Under the pieces are notes generated by a model that did not search any database, was not told the DNA's origin, and saw only the letters and a program-made list of their open reading frames with translations. Below, piece after piece: positions 9,797-18,878 of a DNA stretch of 64,000 bases. The DNA lies in the NCBI RefSeq assembly GCF_026153205.1, contig NZ_JAPFBW010000007.1, positions 178,100 to 242,099 on the forward strand. The letters run 5' to 3'. Position 1 is the first letter of the stretch, and each line of letters begins with the position of its first letter. This DNA is from Aquabacterium sp. A7-Y (GTDB lineage Bacteria; Pseudomonadota; Gammaproteobacteria; Burkholderiales; Burkholderiaceae_C). A program made the translations under genes and the position numbers.

Positions 9797-11920
9797 ATGA
9801 AGAAGTTCCGCACCCGGCTGACCACTGTCGTTGTCTTGCTGGGAGCGTGCGCGAACGCTGCGGCCCTGGGGCTGGGCGAAGCGCGCAGTACCGCCTTGAT
9901 CGGCCGCCCGCTGGAGGTCACGGTGCCGGTGCGCGCCGAGCCGGGCGACGAGTTCTCGTCCGAATGCGTGAATGCCGAGGTGCAGTTCGGCGACACGCCG
10001 CTGCCCTCGTCCTCGCTGCGCCTGCGGGTCACGCCCGGCAGCGGCCCGGGCGAGTGGCGGCTGCACTTGAGCACCGTGGTGCCCGTGGCCGAGCCCATCG
10101 TCAATGTCTCGGTCAGCGCTGGCTGCACGGGGCGGGTCTCGCGCAGCTACGTCACCTTCGCCGACCCACCCGCCGTGCGTGCCAGCCTGCCCGAGACCGA
10201 GCCCCAGGCCATCGCCTCCAGCCCCGCGCCCGCGCCCCGGCGCGCCGCGGCCCGCCGCGCGGCCGATGCGGCGCGTGATCCGGGCAAGGTGGAGGTCGCC
10301 GCCGCGCCCACGCCCGCGGCCAGCCCCGTGCCACGTGCTTCCGAGCCCCGCAGCGCCCCTGCTGCGACGCCCCGCGCGCCACGCAACCGCCGCCCGGCCA
10401 GTGCCGCACCGGCCGATCCGGCCACCGCGCGGGCGCCGACCCCTGAGCGGGCGCGCAGCCGCACCGCCGAGCCGCGGCTGCGGCTGGATCCCCTGGAGGC
10501 GGTGCCGAGCAGCGGACCGGCGCTGCGCTCCTCCGATGAGCTGGCCTCCGGCACGGCTCCTGCTGCGGAGGCGCAACGACGTGCCGCCGAAACCACCTGG
10601 CAGGCGCTCAATGCGACGCCCGATCAGATCGTTGCCGAACGCGAGCGCATGCGCCAGCTGGAGCGTCAACTGGTCCAGCTGCGCGAGGAGTCGGCCCAGA
10701 CCCGCCGCAGCCTCGACACGCTGCGGGCCCAGCTGCAGCGCGCCGAGCAGGAACGCGACGGCTCGCCCCTGCTGGTCTACCTGCTGGTCGGGGTGTGCCT
10801 CTTGCTGGGTGTGGGCCTGATCTGGGCCCTGCGGTGGCGGCATCGTGGCGGGCCGCGCATCTGGTGGCGCCCCTCCGAAGTCGCGCCGGCTCACAGCCGC
10901 CACGGCCCCCTGCCCGACGACGACGACCTCGACCTCGATGCCGACGAGGCGCCGCCGCCGGTGCGTGCCAAGACCCTGGGCGAGCGCTTCGAGTCCACCG
11001 GTGCCGAGGCCAAACCCTTCCTCGTCGCCACGCCCGGCGTGCCGCCCGTCGCAGCGACGGAGGTGGCCCTGCCGGTGCTGGAGCCGATCGCCGAACCGGC
11101 GCCGCTGCGGGCCCCCGCGCCCACGCCCGGGGCGGTGGCGAAAGCGGACGCACTCGTCAGCCAGCCGACGGTGTCGGTCGAGGAACTGATCGACCTGGAG
11201 CAGCAGGCCGAGTTTTTCGTCGCGCTGGGGCAGGAAGAGGCGGCCGTCGATCTGCTGCTGGGCCATGTCTCGGGCCACCCCGACGGCAGCCCCTTGCCTT
11301 ACCTGAAGCTGCTGGAGATCCACCAGCGTCGCGGCGACCGGGAAGCCTACGAGCGCATCCGGGGGCAGTTCAACGACCGCTTCAATGCCTATGCCCCGGC
11401 CTGGGAGGACGCGCTCTCCGACGGCCGCTCGCTGGAAGACTACCCGACCGTGGTCTCGCGCCTGCAGGCGCTGTGGGAGACGCCGAGCCGGGCGCTGGAC
11501 GTGCTGCAGGCCTCGCTGTTGCGCAAGGACCGTGCCTCGCAGACCTTTGACCTGCCGGCCTACCGCGAGCTGCTGATGCTCTACTCGGTGGCGCGCGACC
11601 GCGTCGAGGCCGAGGCGGACGCGGCGGGCGTCGACCTGCTGCTGCCGCTCGACGAGGAGGTTGAGGGGTTCTCGCACACCATGCTGGAGCCGCTGGTGGC
11701 GACCACGCCGGTGCGGCCCTACGACGGTCCGGAACCTGCGAACGAGGTCGATCTGCCGCTGGAATTCAAGGCCCGCGGCCGCGAGCCGGTGGCCGCGGAA
11801 GCGCCGTCCGCCGGCGAGCCGGCGCCCAGCAACTTCATCGAGTTCGAACCGATTCAGCTCGACTTGCCCGAGGACACCCGCCGGGCCGGCGGCAAGAGCG
11901 GGCGCGATCCGCGCGGCTGA
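9797..11920 (+). CDS. FimV-like inner-membrane protein without LysM
   Basis: A 707-residue protein. It has a signal peptide (about 1-22), then the FimV/TspA N-terminal domain (LGLGEARSTALIGRPLEV...) ending near 125. A long Ala/Pro/Arg-rich region follows (about 125-270), then a coiled coil (about 278-320, heptads of Leu/Glu/Arg) and a single membrane segment (LLVYLLVGVCLLLGVGLIWAL, about 324-344). The rest is an acidic cytoplasmic part with a helical, TPR-like block around 455-600. Known: FimV-family proteins link peptidoglycan, type IV pili and c-di-GMP signalling at the pole. The LysM peptidoglycan-binding motif expected after the N-terminal domain was not seen. It is a single gene, convergent with the aminotransferase. 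Confidence 0.8.
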   Translation: MKKFRTRLTTVVVLLGACANAAALGLGEARSTALIGRPLEVTVPVRAEPGDEFSSECVNAEVQFGDTPLPSSSLRLRVTPGSGPGEWRLHLSTVVPVAEPIVNVSVSAGCTGRVSRSYVTFADPPAVRASLPETEPQAIASSPAPAPRRAAARRAADAARDPGKVEVAAAPTPAASPVPRASEPRSAPAATPRAPRNRRPASAAPADPATARAPTPERARSRTAEPRLRLDPLEAVPSSGPALRSSDELASGTAPAAEAQRRAAETTWQALNATPDQIVAERERMRQLERQLVQLREESAQTRRSLDTLRAQLQRAEQERDGSPLLVYLLVGVCLLLGVGLIWALRWRHRGGPRIWWRPSEVAPAHSRHGPLPDDDDLDLDADEAPPPVRAKTLGERFESTGAEAKPFLVATPGVPPVAATEVALPVLEPIAEPAPLRAPAPTPGAVAKADALVSQPTVSVEELIDLEQQAEFFVALGQEEAAVDLLLGHVSGHPDGSPLPYLKLLEIHQRRGDREAYERIRGQFNDRFNAYAPAWEDALSDGRSLEDYPTVVSRLQALWETPSRALDVLQASLLRKDRASQTFDLPAYRELLMLYSVARDRVEAEADAAGVDLLLPLDEEVEGFSHTMLEPLVATTPVRPYDGPEPANEVDLPLEFKARGREPVAAEAPSAGEPAPSNFIEFEPIQLDLPEDTRRAGGKSGRDPRG

Positions 11921-11921
11921 C

Positions 11922-11942
11922 GCGGGCCGGGTCCCGGCCCGC
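11922..11942. terminator. GC-rich palindrome between convergent genes
   Basis: GCGGGCCGGG and CCCGGCCCGC are separated by one base, so a stem of about 8 bp with a small loop can form on either strand. It sits between two convergent stops. There is no T-tract. A termination or RNA-end role is inferred from position only. Confidence 0.4.
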
Positions 11943-11967
11943 CGCGCGCTCTGCCACGCAGGCTCTC

Positions 11968-13167
11968 CTAGACGGCCGCCAGGCGGCGCAGCGCCTCGCT
12001 GAGCGTGGCGTCCTGCTTGGCATAGCAGAAACGCACGATGTGTTGCTCTCGCCCGCCCCGGTAGAAGACCGAGAGAGGGATCGCCGCCACGCCGATCTCG
12101 GTGGTGAGCCAGCGGCAGAACTCCACCTCGCCCATCGCCGCGCGTTCGCCCAGGCCGCTGTAGTCCACGCACTGGAAGTAGCTGCCCTCGCTGGGCAGCA
12201 GCCGGAATCGGGTCGACGCCAGGCCGGCCCGGAAAAAGTCGCGCTTGCGCTGGTAGAAGGCGCCCAGCTCCAGGTAGGGCCGGGGGTCGGCCATGTAGGC
12301 AGCCAGCCCGACCTGCATCGGCGTGTTGACCGTGAAGACGTTGAACTGGTGCACCTTGCGGAATTCGGCGCTCAAGGTGGCCGGCGCCGCGACGTAGCCG
12401 ACCTTCCAGCCCGTCACGTGATAGGTCTTGCCGAAGCTGGAGACGATCAAGCTGCGCGCGGCCAGCTCGGGATGGCTGGCCACGCTCTCGTGGCGCCGCC
12501 CGTCATAGACCATGTGCTCGTAGACCTCGTCGCTGATCACCAGCACCTTGGTCGGCCGCAGCAGCTCGGCCAGGGCCTGCATGTCCTCGCGTCGCCACAC
12601 CGTCGCGCTCGGGTTGTGCGGTGTGTTGAGGATCAGCGCCCGGGTGCGCGGCGTGATGGCGGCAGCGATGCGGTCGAAGTCGGGCCGGAAGCTGCCGGGC
12701 TCGCCGTCGTCACCGAGCGGGACGAACACCGCGGTGCCGCCGGCCAGCACGATGTTGGGCTCGTAGCTGTCGTAGCAGGGTTCGAGCACGATCACCTCGT
12801 CGCCCGGCCGCACCACCGCCAGGATGGCAGTCAGGATGCCCTGGGTGGCGCCGGCCGTCACGGTGATGTCCTGCTGCGGGTCGTAGCGTCGCCCGTACAG
12901 CGCCTCGATCTTGGCGGCGATGGCCTCGCGCAACGCTGGCACGCCGGGCATCGGCGGGTACTGGTTGTGGCCGGCCTGCATCGCGTCCGAGACCGCCTCG
13001 ATCAGGCGCGGGTCGCAGCCGAAATCGGGGAAGCCCTGACCGAGGTTGACCGCCCTGTGCTCCTGCGCCAGCGCGGACATGATGGAGAAGATGGTGGTGC
13101 CGACCTGCGGCAGCTTGGTGGCAACGTCGGGGGTACGCGCCGTGCCGGGGGGGACGAGAGAGGTCAT
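11968..13167 (-). CDS. PLP-dependent class I aminotransferase (methionine/kynurenine type, YbdL-like)
   Basis: A 399-residue fold-type I aminotransferase. Seen: NLGQGFPDF (about 40-48) and YPPMPGVPALREAI typical of the YbdL/kynurenine aminotransferase group, TAGATQGI, NTPHNPSA with the PLP-ring Asn, ISDEVYEHMVYDG with the Asp, and SSFGKTYHVTGWKVGY with the Schiff-base Lys. Known: YbdL prefers methionine, histidine and aromatic amino acids. It starts 18 bp after the cysB stop on the same strand, which supports a sulfur-amino-acid role (methionine transamination) under CysB. The substrate is inference. Confidence 0.9.
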   Translation of the reverse strand: MTSLVPPGTARTPDVATKLPQVGTTIFSIMSALAQEHRAVNLGQGFPDFGCDPRLIEAVSDAMQAGHNQYPPMPGVPALREAIAAKIEALYGRRYDPQQDITVTAGATQGILTAILAVVRPGDEVIVLEPCYDSYEPNIVLAGGTAVFVPLGDDGEPGSFRPDFDRIAAAITPRTRALILNTPHNPSATVWRREDMQALAELLRPTKVLVISDEVYEHMVYDGRRHESVASHPELAARSLIVSSFGKTYHVTGWKVGYVAAPATLSAEFRKVHQFNVFTVNTPMQVGLAAYMADPRPYLELGAFYQRKRDFFRAGLASTRFRLLPSEGSYFQCVDYSGLGERAAMGEVEFCRWLTTEIGVAAIPLSVFYRGGREQHIVRFCYAKQDATLSEALRRLAAV

Positions 13168-13185
13168 GGCTCGATGTGCTGCGGT

Positions 13186-14145
13186 TCAGAGGTCGTAGCT
13201 GTTCTGCGGGTCGCTGCCCATCGCGCGGACGATCAGGCTGCGGCTCAGCCGGTCCGACAGCGACTCCGCGAAGGCGTAGACGAAGTTGCGCAGATAGGCA
13301 CCCCGCTTGAAGGCGATGCGGGCCACGTTCTGGCCGAACAGGTGGCCGGTGGGGCGCCAGACCAGGTCGCCGGTGCCCGGGTGGAAGGCCGGATCCTCGC
13401 GCACCGCCATCTCGGCCACGATGCCCACGCCCAGCCCGAGCCGCACATAGGTCTTGATGACGTCCGAGTCGATTGCTTCCAGAACCACGTTGGGTTTCAG
13501 GTGCCTGAGCGAGAAGGCATGGTCGATGCGTGTGCGGCCGGTGAAGGAGGGGTGGTAGGAGATCAGCGGCTCGTTGGCCAGCTGCTCCAGCGTGAGCCGG
13601 TCGGCCTGGGCCAGCGGGTGGCTGGCCGGGAAGACCGCGACGTGCTGCCATTCGTAGCAGGGCAGGGTGACCAGCTCCTCGAAGCTCGCCAGCGACTCGG
13701 TCGCCAGGCCGATCTCGGCTGACTCCTCCATCAGCATCTGCGCCACCTGCTCGGGCGTGCCCTGGTGCAGGCTCACGTTGACCTTGGGGAAACGCTTGCG
13801 CAGCTGCGCCACCGGGGCGGGCAGGACGTAGCGGGCCTGGGTGTGGGTGGTGGCGATCGAGAGCGTGCCGGCATCCTGCTTCGAGAATTCCTCGCCGATG
13901 CGCTTCAGGTTGCCGACCTCCCGCATGATGACCTCGATGGCCTTCAACACCTCCAGCCCCGGCTCGGTGACCCGCTTGAGCCGCTTGCCGTGGCGGGCGA
14001 AGATGTCCACGCCGAGCTCTTCCTCCAGTTCGAGGATGGCCTTGGAGATGCCGGGCTGCGAGGTGTAGAGGGCCTTGGCCGTCTCGGTGAGGTTGAGGTT
14101 GCGCCGCACGGCCTCTTGAACGAAACGGAACTGATGCAGGTTCAT
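13186..14145 (-). CDS. cysB: CysB-family LysR transcriptional regulator
   Basis: 319 residues. The N-terminal helix-turn-helix has the CysB form (LNLTETAKALYTSQPGISKAI, about 17-37), followed by FARHGKRLKRVTEPG. The effector domain contains TTHTQARYVLP (about 99-109), where CysB binds sulfate, thiosulfate or acetylserine. Known role: activates sulfate uptake and cysteine synthesis genes. It has its own upstream region after the cbiX terminator, with an inverted repeat touching the start codon. The aminotransferase follows 18 bp downstream. The paralogue Cbl is the only serious alternative. Confidence 0.92.
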   Translation of the reverse strand: MNLHQFRFVQEAVRRNLNLTETAKALYTSQPGISKAILELEEELGVDIFARHGKRLKRVTEPGLEVLKAIEVIMREVGNLKRIGEEFSKQDAGTLSIATTHTQARYVLPAPVAQLRKRFPKVNVSLHQGTPEQVAQMLMEESAEIGLATESLASFEELVTLPCYEWQHVAVFPASHPLAQADRLTLEQLANEPLISYHPSFTGRTRIDHAFSLRHLKPNVVLEAIDSDVIKTYVRLGLGVGIVAEMAVREDPAFHPGTGDLVWRPTGHLFGQNVARIAFKRGAYLRNFVYAFAESLSDRLSRSLIVRAMGSDPQNSYDL

Positions 14146-14175
14146 ATTTCGGCCTGATCTGAGATTGACCGAAAT
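14146..14175. promoter_or_regulatory. Inverted repeat at the cysB start, possible autoregulatory operator
   Basis: ATTTCGG (14146-14152) and CCGAAAT (14169-14175) form a perfect 7-bp inverted repeat with a 16-base spacer. The first arm is directly next to the cysB ATG. LysR-type proteins often bind such sites and repress themselves. Binding is inferred; the arms are long enough to be unlikely but not impossible by chance. Confidence 0.45.
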
Positions 14176-14204
14176 TATGTCATCAGGGCATGTGAATTGC
14201 TTCG

Positions 14205-14226
14205 AAAAAGACCACGCACGGTGGTC
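14205..14226 (-). terminator. Rho-independent terminator after cbiX
   Basis: Read leftward, stem GACCAC/GTGGTC (14226-14221 with 14215-14210) and a 5-base loop are followed by five T (14209-14205). It ends the lptF-lptG-cbiX transcript and separates it from cysB. The stem is short but has a proper T-tract. Confidence 0.7.
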
Positions 14227-14250
14227 CGGGGGTACCGCCCCCCGCAGGGC

Positions 14251-14625
14251 TCACCGGGCCGCGCTCATGCGCAGGGCGCTGGCGGCCATCGCTTCCACCA
14301 CCTCGGCGGTCTCGCCGACCGCCGGGTTCAGCATCCAGCTCACGTCGGGATGCAGCGCCGAGAGCTGTTGCAGCAGGACTGGCAGGTCCTTGCGCACATG
14401 GCCGCCCGCGCCGAGGAACAGGGGCACCACGTTGACGTGGCGGCAGCCCGCCGCGGCGAGCCGTTCGCCGGCTTCGAGCAGGTCGGGTGTCATGAATTCG
14501 AGAAAGGCCAGCTCGACCGGCGTGTCGGGCGCCTGCACGCGCAGCCTGGCCGCGACCGCCTCGAAGGGCAGCGCCCACTGCGGATCGCGGGCGCCGTGTG
14601 CGAACAAGAGGATGCCTTGCTCCAT
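14251..14625 (-). CDS. Small CbiX/SirB-like chelatase domain protein
   Basis: 124 residues, the size of a short CbiX. It starts MEQGILLFAHGARDPQW with the active-site His of the family (HGARD), and has the second part VNVVPLFLGAGGHVRKDLP with GGH, the second metal-binding His. Known: CbiX/SirB inserts cobalt or ferrous iron into sirohydrochlorin for cobalamin or sirohaem. Placement between lptG and cysB suggests sirohaem for assimilatory sulfite reductase rather than B12, but no sirohaem gene is in the window. It is on the lptFG strand, 39 bp after lptG. Confidence 0.88.
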   Translation of the reverse strand: MEQGILLFAHGARDPQWALPFEAVAARLRVQAPDTPVELAFLEFMTPDLLEAGERLAAAGCRHVNVVPLFLGAGGHVRKDLPVLLQQLSALHPDVSWMLNPAVGETAEVVEAMAASALRMSAAR

Positions 14626-14664
14626 CGTGATGCCTCCCGGTTGTGTGCTCTTGCCGGCCCGCCG

Positions 14665-15789
14665 TCAGCGGTTGCGCACCAGCCAGTTGAAGGCCAGCAG
14701 CGACAGCACCAGGTAGACCGCGCTGGGCACCGAGGCGGCGATCCAGGGCGTCCAGTCCTGCAGCAGGCCGATGTGGTTGGCGACATTGTTCAGCAGCACG
14801 AAGCTGATGCCCAGCATGATGCCGCCGAAGACCTTCAGGCTGATGCCGCCGGAGCGGCTGTGCAGGTAGGCGAAGGGCAGGGCCAGCGCCACCATCACCA
14901 GGCAGGCCAGCGGGTAGAGCGCCTTGCGCCAGAACTGGATTTCGTAGCGCTGGGCCGACTGCTCGTTGCCGGCCAGGTGGTTGGCGTAGCGGTAGAGATC
15001 GACCGCCGACATCTGGCTGGGCGACTGCACCGCGGCGGCGACCACCTCCCGGCTCAGCGAGCTGCGCCACTCGTAGGTCACCGGGCCCTGCTCGATGACC
15101 TCCAGCTCGCCCTGCACGCGCTCGGGCGCGGCGCTCGGGCGCCAGCGGCTGACGCGGGCCTGCTGCAGCCGCCACAGCGGGCCGGGCTCGATGTGCCCGC
15201 TCGGCGCGCGGACCGAGGAGACCAGCCGGCCGTTGGGGTCGAACTCATAGATGCGCACGTCGCGCAATTCGCCGTCCGACGTCGCCGCGGTCAGCTGGAT
15301 CGAGTAGCTGCGTTCGCCGTCGGGCGTCTCCAGGCGGTCCTTGAGCCAGGCGCCGGTGTGGCCGTAGGAGCTGTTGCCGCGCGCCTTGGCCCGCACCACC
15401 TCGGCGTGCCGGTCCGACACCGGCGCGATGTAGTCGCCCACCACGAAGGTGAAGGCCGCGAAGGCCAGCGCCAGTTGCACCAGCAGGCCCAGCGCCGAGA
15501 CCGGGCCCAGCCCGCTGGTGCGCAGCACGGTGAATTCCGAGGACTGCGCCAGCCGGGCCATCGAGTAGATGGTGCCGATCAGCACCGCGATGGGTACCAG
15601 CTCGTAGAGCCGGCCCGGCAGCTGCAGCAGGCAGTACAGCACCGCCGTGCCGGCCGGATAGCCGTTGCGGCCCACCTTCTCCAGCTCGTCGATGAAGTCG
15701 ATGAAAAAGAACAGGGCGAGGAAGGCCACCGTGACGAAGGCCACGGCGCTCAGCACCTCGGTGTAGATGAGTCTGCGGACGGTTTTCAT
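14665..15789 (-). CDS. lptG: LPS export permease LptG
   Basis: 374 residues, inner-membrane half of the LptB2FG transporter that extracts lipopolysaccharide and passes it to LptC. Three N-terminal membrane segments (first VAFLALFFFIDFIDELEKVG), a periplasmic beta-jellyroll (about 125-265) and three C-terminal segments are seen, the classic YjgP/YjgQ layout. The start MKTVRRLIYTEVL was chosen; the frame stays open upstream but only as shadow of lptF. It follows lptF with a 17-bp gap on the same strand. Confidence 0.93.
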   Translation of the reverse strand: MKTVRRLIYTEVLSAVAFVTVAFLALFFFIDFIDELEKVGRNGYPAGTAVLYCLLQLPGRLYELVPIAVLIGTIYSMARLAQSSEFTVLRTSGLGPVSALGLLVQLALAFAAFTFVVGDYIAPVSDRHAEVVRAKARGNSSYGHTGAWLKDRLETPDGERSYSIQLTAATSDGELRDVRIYEFDPNGRLVSSVRAPSGHIEPGPLWRLQQARVSRWRPSAAPERVQGELEVIEQGPVTYEWRSSLSREVVAAAVQSPSQMSAVDLYRYANHLAGNEQSAQRYEIQFWRKALYPLACLVMVALALPFAYLHSRSGGISLKVFGGIMLGISFVLLNNVANHIGLLQDWTPWIAASVPSAVYLVLSLLAFNWLVRNR

Positions 15790-15806
15790 CGGAACGTGGA
15801 GAGGCC

Positions 15807-16907
15807 TCAGGCCGGGCTTGGGTCGGCACGCCGGCGCGGCCAGAAGCCGGCCGCCCCTTGCTGGCGCCAGCGCAGCACCGCCAGGGCCAGTGCGGTGGCG
15901 CCGCCGTGCACCAGCAGGAGCGCTCCCCAGGCCGGCAGCTTGCCCCCGCCGACCCAGGCCTGGCTCAGGTTGAGCAGGTTGAAATAGACCACAAAACAGA
16001 GAAAGGCCATCAGCACGTTCCAGCTGCCGCCCCGCCTCGGATTGGCGGCCGACAGGCCGATGCCCAGCAGCATCAGGTTGGCGGCGGTCAGCGCCAGCCC
16101 GATCCGCCACACCAGCTCGCCCTGATGGCGCGGGCTCGGCTCGCGCCACAGCTCCACACTGCTGCGCGCCTTGGGCGGCAGGTTGGCGCCCTGCGCCTGG
16201 GCCTTTTCGCCGGCGAGGATGCGGTAGCTGTCGAACTGGGCGATGCTCTTCTCCGGCGTCGCGGCCTTCTGGTCGACCCGCTGCCCCTGCGACAGCACCA
16301 GGTAGCGCTTGTCGCCCTGCATCTCGATGCGGCCGGTGCTGGCCGAGGTGACCGATTCGCCGCTGTCGCTGCGCAGCAGCACGAAAACATTGCGTCCGAC
16401 CTGGCCGCCATCGGTGTTGCGCTCGACGAAAAACACCCGCCGTCCGTCGCTGGAGCTCTGGAACTGCCCGGGTGCCACGCGCGAGAGGTCGGAGCGGCGT
16501 TCATACAGGTCGCGCAACTCGGCGCTGCGCTGGTTGGCCCAGGGCCAGCCCAGCAGCGCCAGCAGCAGGATGACGCCGACCACCGGCGCACCCAGTCGTG
16601 CGACCGGTCGCACGAAACGCGCCAGCGGCAGGCCGCTGGCGAACCACACGGTCATCTCGCTCTCGCGGTACATGCGCGACAGCGAACTGACCACGGCGAT
16701 GAAAAACGAAAGGCTGAGGATGATGGGCAGGTAGCCCAGCACCGTGTAGCCCATCAGCAGCACGATGTGCTGGGGCGCGACGGCACCGCCGGCGGCCTGC
16801 CCGAGGGTGCGGATCAGCATCATGGTGAGCACGATGGTCAGCAACACCACCAGGGTGGCCCCGAAACTGCGCGCCAGCTCTCGACGGACGGAGGAATCGA
16901 ATAACAT
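15807..16907 (-). CDS. lptF: LPS export permease LptF
   Basis: 366 residues, the second permease of the lipopolysaccharide transporter. It begins MLFDSSVRRELARSF, as LptF proteins do, and has TM segments near 15-35, 55-75 and 100-120, then a periplasmic jellyroll, then three C-terminal TM segments. SRMYRESEMTVWFASGL is the coupling region that contacts the ATPase LptB. Its ATG is only 27 bp from the divergent pepA ATG, the common arrangement in proteobacteria. The longer open frame beyond the ATG is pepA shadow. Confidence 0.93.
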   Translation of the reverse strand: MLFDSSVRRELARSFGATLVVLLTIVLTMMLIRTLGQAAGGAVAPQHIVLLMGYTVLGYLPIILSLSFFIAVVSSLSRMYRESEMTVWFASGLPLARFVRPVARLGAPVVGVILLLALLGWPWANQRSAELRDLYERRSDLSRVAPGQFQSSSDGRRVFFVERNTDGGQVGRNVFVLLRSDSGESVTSASTGRIEMQGDKRYLVLSQGQRVDQKAATPEKSIAQFDSYRILAGEKAQAQGANLPPKARSSVELWREPSPRHQGELVWRIGLALTAANLMLLGIGLSAANPRRGGSWNVLMAFLCFVVYFNLLNLSQAWVGGGKLPAWGALLLVHGGATALALAVLRWRQQGAAGFWPRRRADPSPA

Positions 16908-16934
16908 CAATGAATTCAGGCGAAGACAAGCATT

Positions 16935-18395
16935 ATGGACTTCAAGTTTGCACCTGCATCCCGGGCGGCCCTGGCCGAGCTTTCCTGCGACGCCCTCATC
17001 GTCATCGTGACGGGTGATGCAAGCAGCCAGGGACTCGACGGCGCGCTCGCGCAGCAGCTCAAGGACGCCCTCGCTCAGAAGGATTTTCAGCTCAAGGCCG
17101 GACGCACCCTGTATCTGCACCGTCCGCAGGGCGTGAAAGCCCCACGTGTGGTGCTGGCCGCCGCCGCCGATGCAGGCCCCAAGGCCTTGCGTGCGGCGCT
17201 CGGCAACGCCGCCGGCGTGCTGAAGAACAGCGGTGCGAAACACGTGGCGGTGGCACCTGCCGCCGGTGCGGCCCTCACGGCGGAACATGCCGAAGCGGTG
17301 GTTGCCGCGCTGGCCGATGCGAGCTATGTCTATCGCCACACCAAACCGAGCGCGCCGCCCGCCGCCGGCCCGGCGCGGGTCAGCCTGCTGGGTGAGAAGG
17401 CCGATGCCAAGGCGGTGCAGCAGGGCCTGGCGCGCGGCCAGGCCATCGCCGCCGGCGTGACGCTCGCACGCGAGTGCGCCAATCGTCCCGGCAACCACTG
17501 CACGCCGAGCTTCCTCGCCGAGCAGGCCCGCAGCCTGGCCAAGGAGCACGGCCTCAAGGTCGAGGTGCTGGACCGCAAGGCGGTCGAGAAGCTCGGCATG
17601 GGCGCCTTCCTGGCGGTCTCGCAAGGCTCGGAGGAGCCGCTGCGCTTTATCGTGCTGCGCTACGACGGCGCACCGCGCACCCAGGCGCCGGTGGTGCTGG
17701 TGGGCAAGGGCATCACCTTCGACACCGGCGGCATCTCGATCAAGCCCGCGGCCGAGATGGACGAGATGAAGTTCGACATGGGCGGCGCCGCGAGCGTGCT
17801 CGGCACCTTCCGCGCCGTTGCCGAGCTGAAGCCGCGCATCAACCTGGTGGGTGTCATCCCGGCCTGCGAGAACATGCCCGACGGACGCGCCGTCAAGCCG
17901 GGCGACGTCGTCACCAGCATGTCGGGCCAGACCATCGAGATCCTCAATACCGACGCCGAGGGCCGCCTGATCCTGTGCGACGCGCTCACTTATGTCGAGC
18001 GCTTCAAGCCGGCTGCGGTGGTCGACATCGCAACCCTCACCGGGGCCTGCGTGGTCGCGCTCGGCAACTTGCGCACCGGCCTCTTCTGCGCCGACGACGA
18101 GTTGGCCGAGGCCCTGCTTGACAGCGGTCGCCAGGCGCAGGACCTGGCCTGGCGCATGCCGCTCGACGAGGAGTACGAAGAGGCCTTGAAGAGCAACTTC
18201 GCCGACATGGGCAATGTCGGCGGTCGCGCCGGTGGTGCCATCACCGCGGCGATGTTCCTGCGCAAGTTCACGTCCAAGTACCGCTGGGCCCACCTCGACA
18301 TCGCGGGCACGGCCTGGAAGGGCGGCGGCGCCAAGGGGGCCACCGGCCGGCCGGTGCCGCTGCTCACGCATTTCGTGCTGGGCCAGGCGCGCTGA
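16935..18395 (+). CDS. pepA: Leucyl aminopeptidase (M17)
   Basis: 486 residues, cytosolic hexameric aminopeptidase that frees N-terminal Leu and other residues; in some bacteria it also binds DNA (XerA/PepA). The C-terminal catalytic domain shows [15 protein letters not shown] with metal-binding Lys and Asp, [10 protein letters not shown], and the signature [10 protein letters not shown] with catalytic Arg. The N-terminal domain is regulatory. It is divergent from lptF and is followed by holC after three bases, so pepA-holC is an operon. Confidence 0.95.
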   Translation: MDFKFAPASRAALAELSCDALIVIVTGDASSQGLDGALAQQLKDALAQKDFQLKAGRTLYLHRPQGVKAPRVVLAAAADAGPKALRAALGNAAGVLKNSGAKHVAVAPAAGAALTAEHAEAVVAALADASYVYRHTKPSAPPAAGPARVSLLGEKADAKAVQQGLARGQAIAAGVTLARECANRPGNHCTPSFLAEQARSLAKEHGLKVEVLDRKAVEKLGMGAFLAVSQGSEEPLRFIVLRYDGAPRTQAPVVLVGKGITFDTGGISIKPAAEMDEMKFDMGGAASVLGTFRAVAELKPRINLVGVIPACENMPDGRAVKPGDVVTSMSGQTIEILNTDAEGRLILCDALTYVERFKPAAVVDIATLTGACVVALGNLRTGLFCADDELAEALLDSGRQAQDLAWRMPLDEEYEEALKSNFADMGNVGGRAGGAITAAMFLRKFTSKYRWAHLDIAGTAWKGGGAKGATGRPVPLLTHFVLGQAR

Positions 18396-18398
18396 ACC

Positions 18399-18824
18399 AT
18401 GACCGAGATCGCCTTCCACTTCAACGTCCCCGACAAGCTGGGGTACGCCTGCCGCCTGTTGCGCAAGGCCTACCGCAGCTCGGCCGAGCTGGGGGTGGTG
18501 GGGCCGGCGGCGCTGCTCGGCGAGCTCGATCGGGCCTTGTGGTGTTTCGAGCCGCTGGAATTCCTGCCGCATGCGTCGGCCCGCCAGGCGGGCTCGGCGC
18601 TGGCGCCCCATACTCGCCTGTGGCTGGCGTCGCATGCCGCGGAGGTCCCGCACCACGGCGTGCTGGTCAATCTGGGCGAGGCGGTGCCCGAGGGCTTCGA
18701 GCGTTTCGACCGCCTGATCGAGGTGGTCAGCGGCTCCGAGGCCGATCGCCTGTCGGGGCGCCGCCGCTGGAAGCAATATGCCGACCGCGGCTACGCCATT
18801 CAGAAGTTCGAAGTCGGCGCCTGA
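18399..18824 (+). CDS. holC: DNA polymerase III chi subunit
   Basis: 141 residues. Chi joins the clamp-loader psi subunit and binds the C-terminus of single-strand binding protein. Seen: the N-terminal ACRLLRKAYRS (about 17-27), and RLWLASHAAEVPHHGVLVNLGE (two motif parts in about 73-94), then FDRLIEVVS near the end, typical of HolC. It starts three bases after pepA, the usual pepA-holC arrangement. An ordinary, complete gene. Confidence 0.92.
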   Translation: MTEIAFHFNVPDKLGYACRLLRKAYRSSAELGVVGPAALLGELDRALWCFEPLEFLPHASARQAGSALAPHTRLWLASHAAEVPHHGVLVNLGEAVPEGFERFDRLIEVVSGSEADRLSGRRRWKQYADRGYAIQKFEVGA

Positions 18825-18878
18825 GGCCGACGCCCTTGAGGAAGTCGAGATGAGCAGTACCTGCCTTGGAGTGCGTCG

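Noticed and set aside
9737..12172. Long minus-strand frame under the FimV-like gene
   Set aside because: It is a shadow of the plus-strand gene, which has a signal peptide, coiled coil and TM segment.
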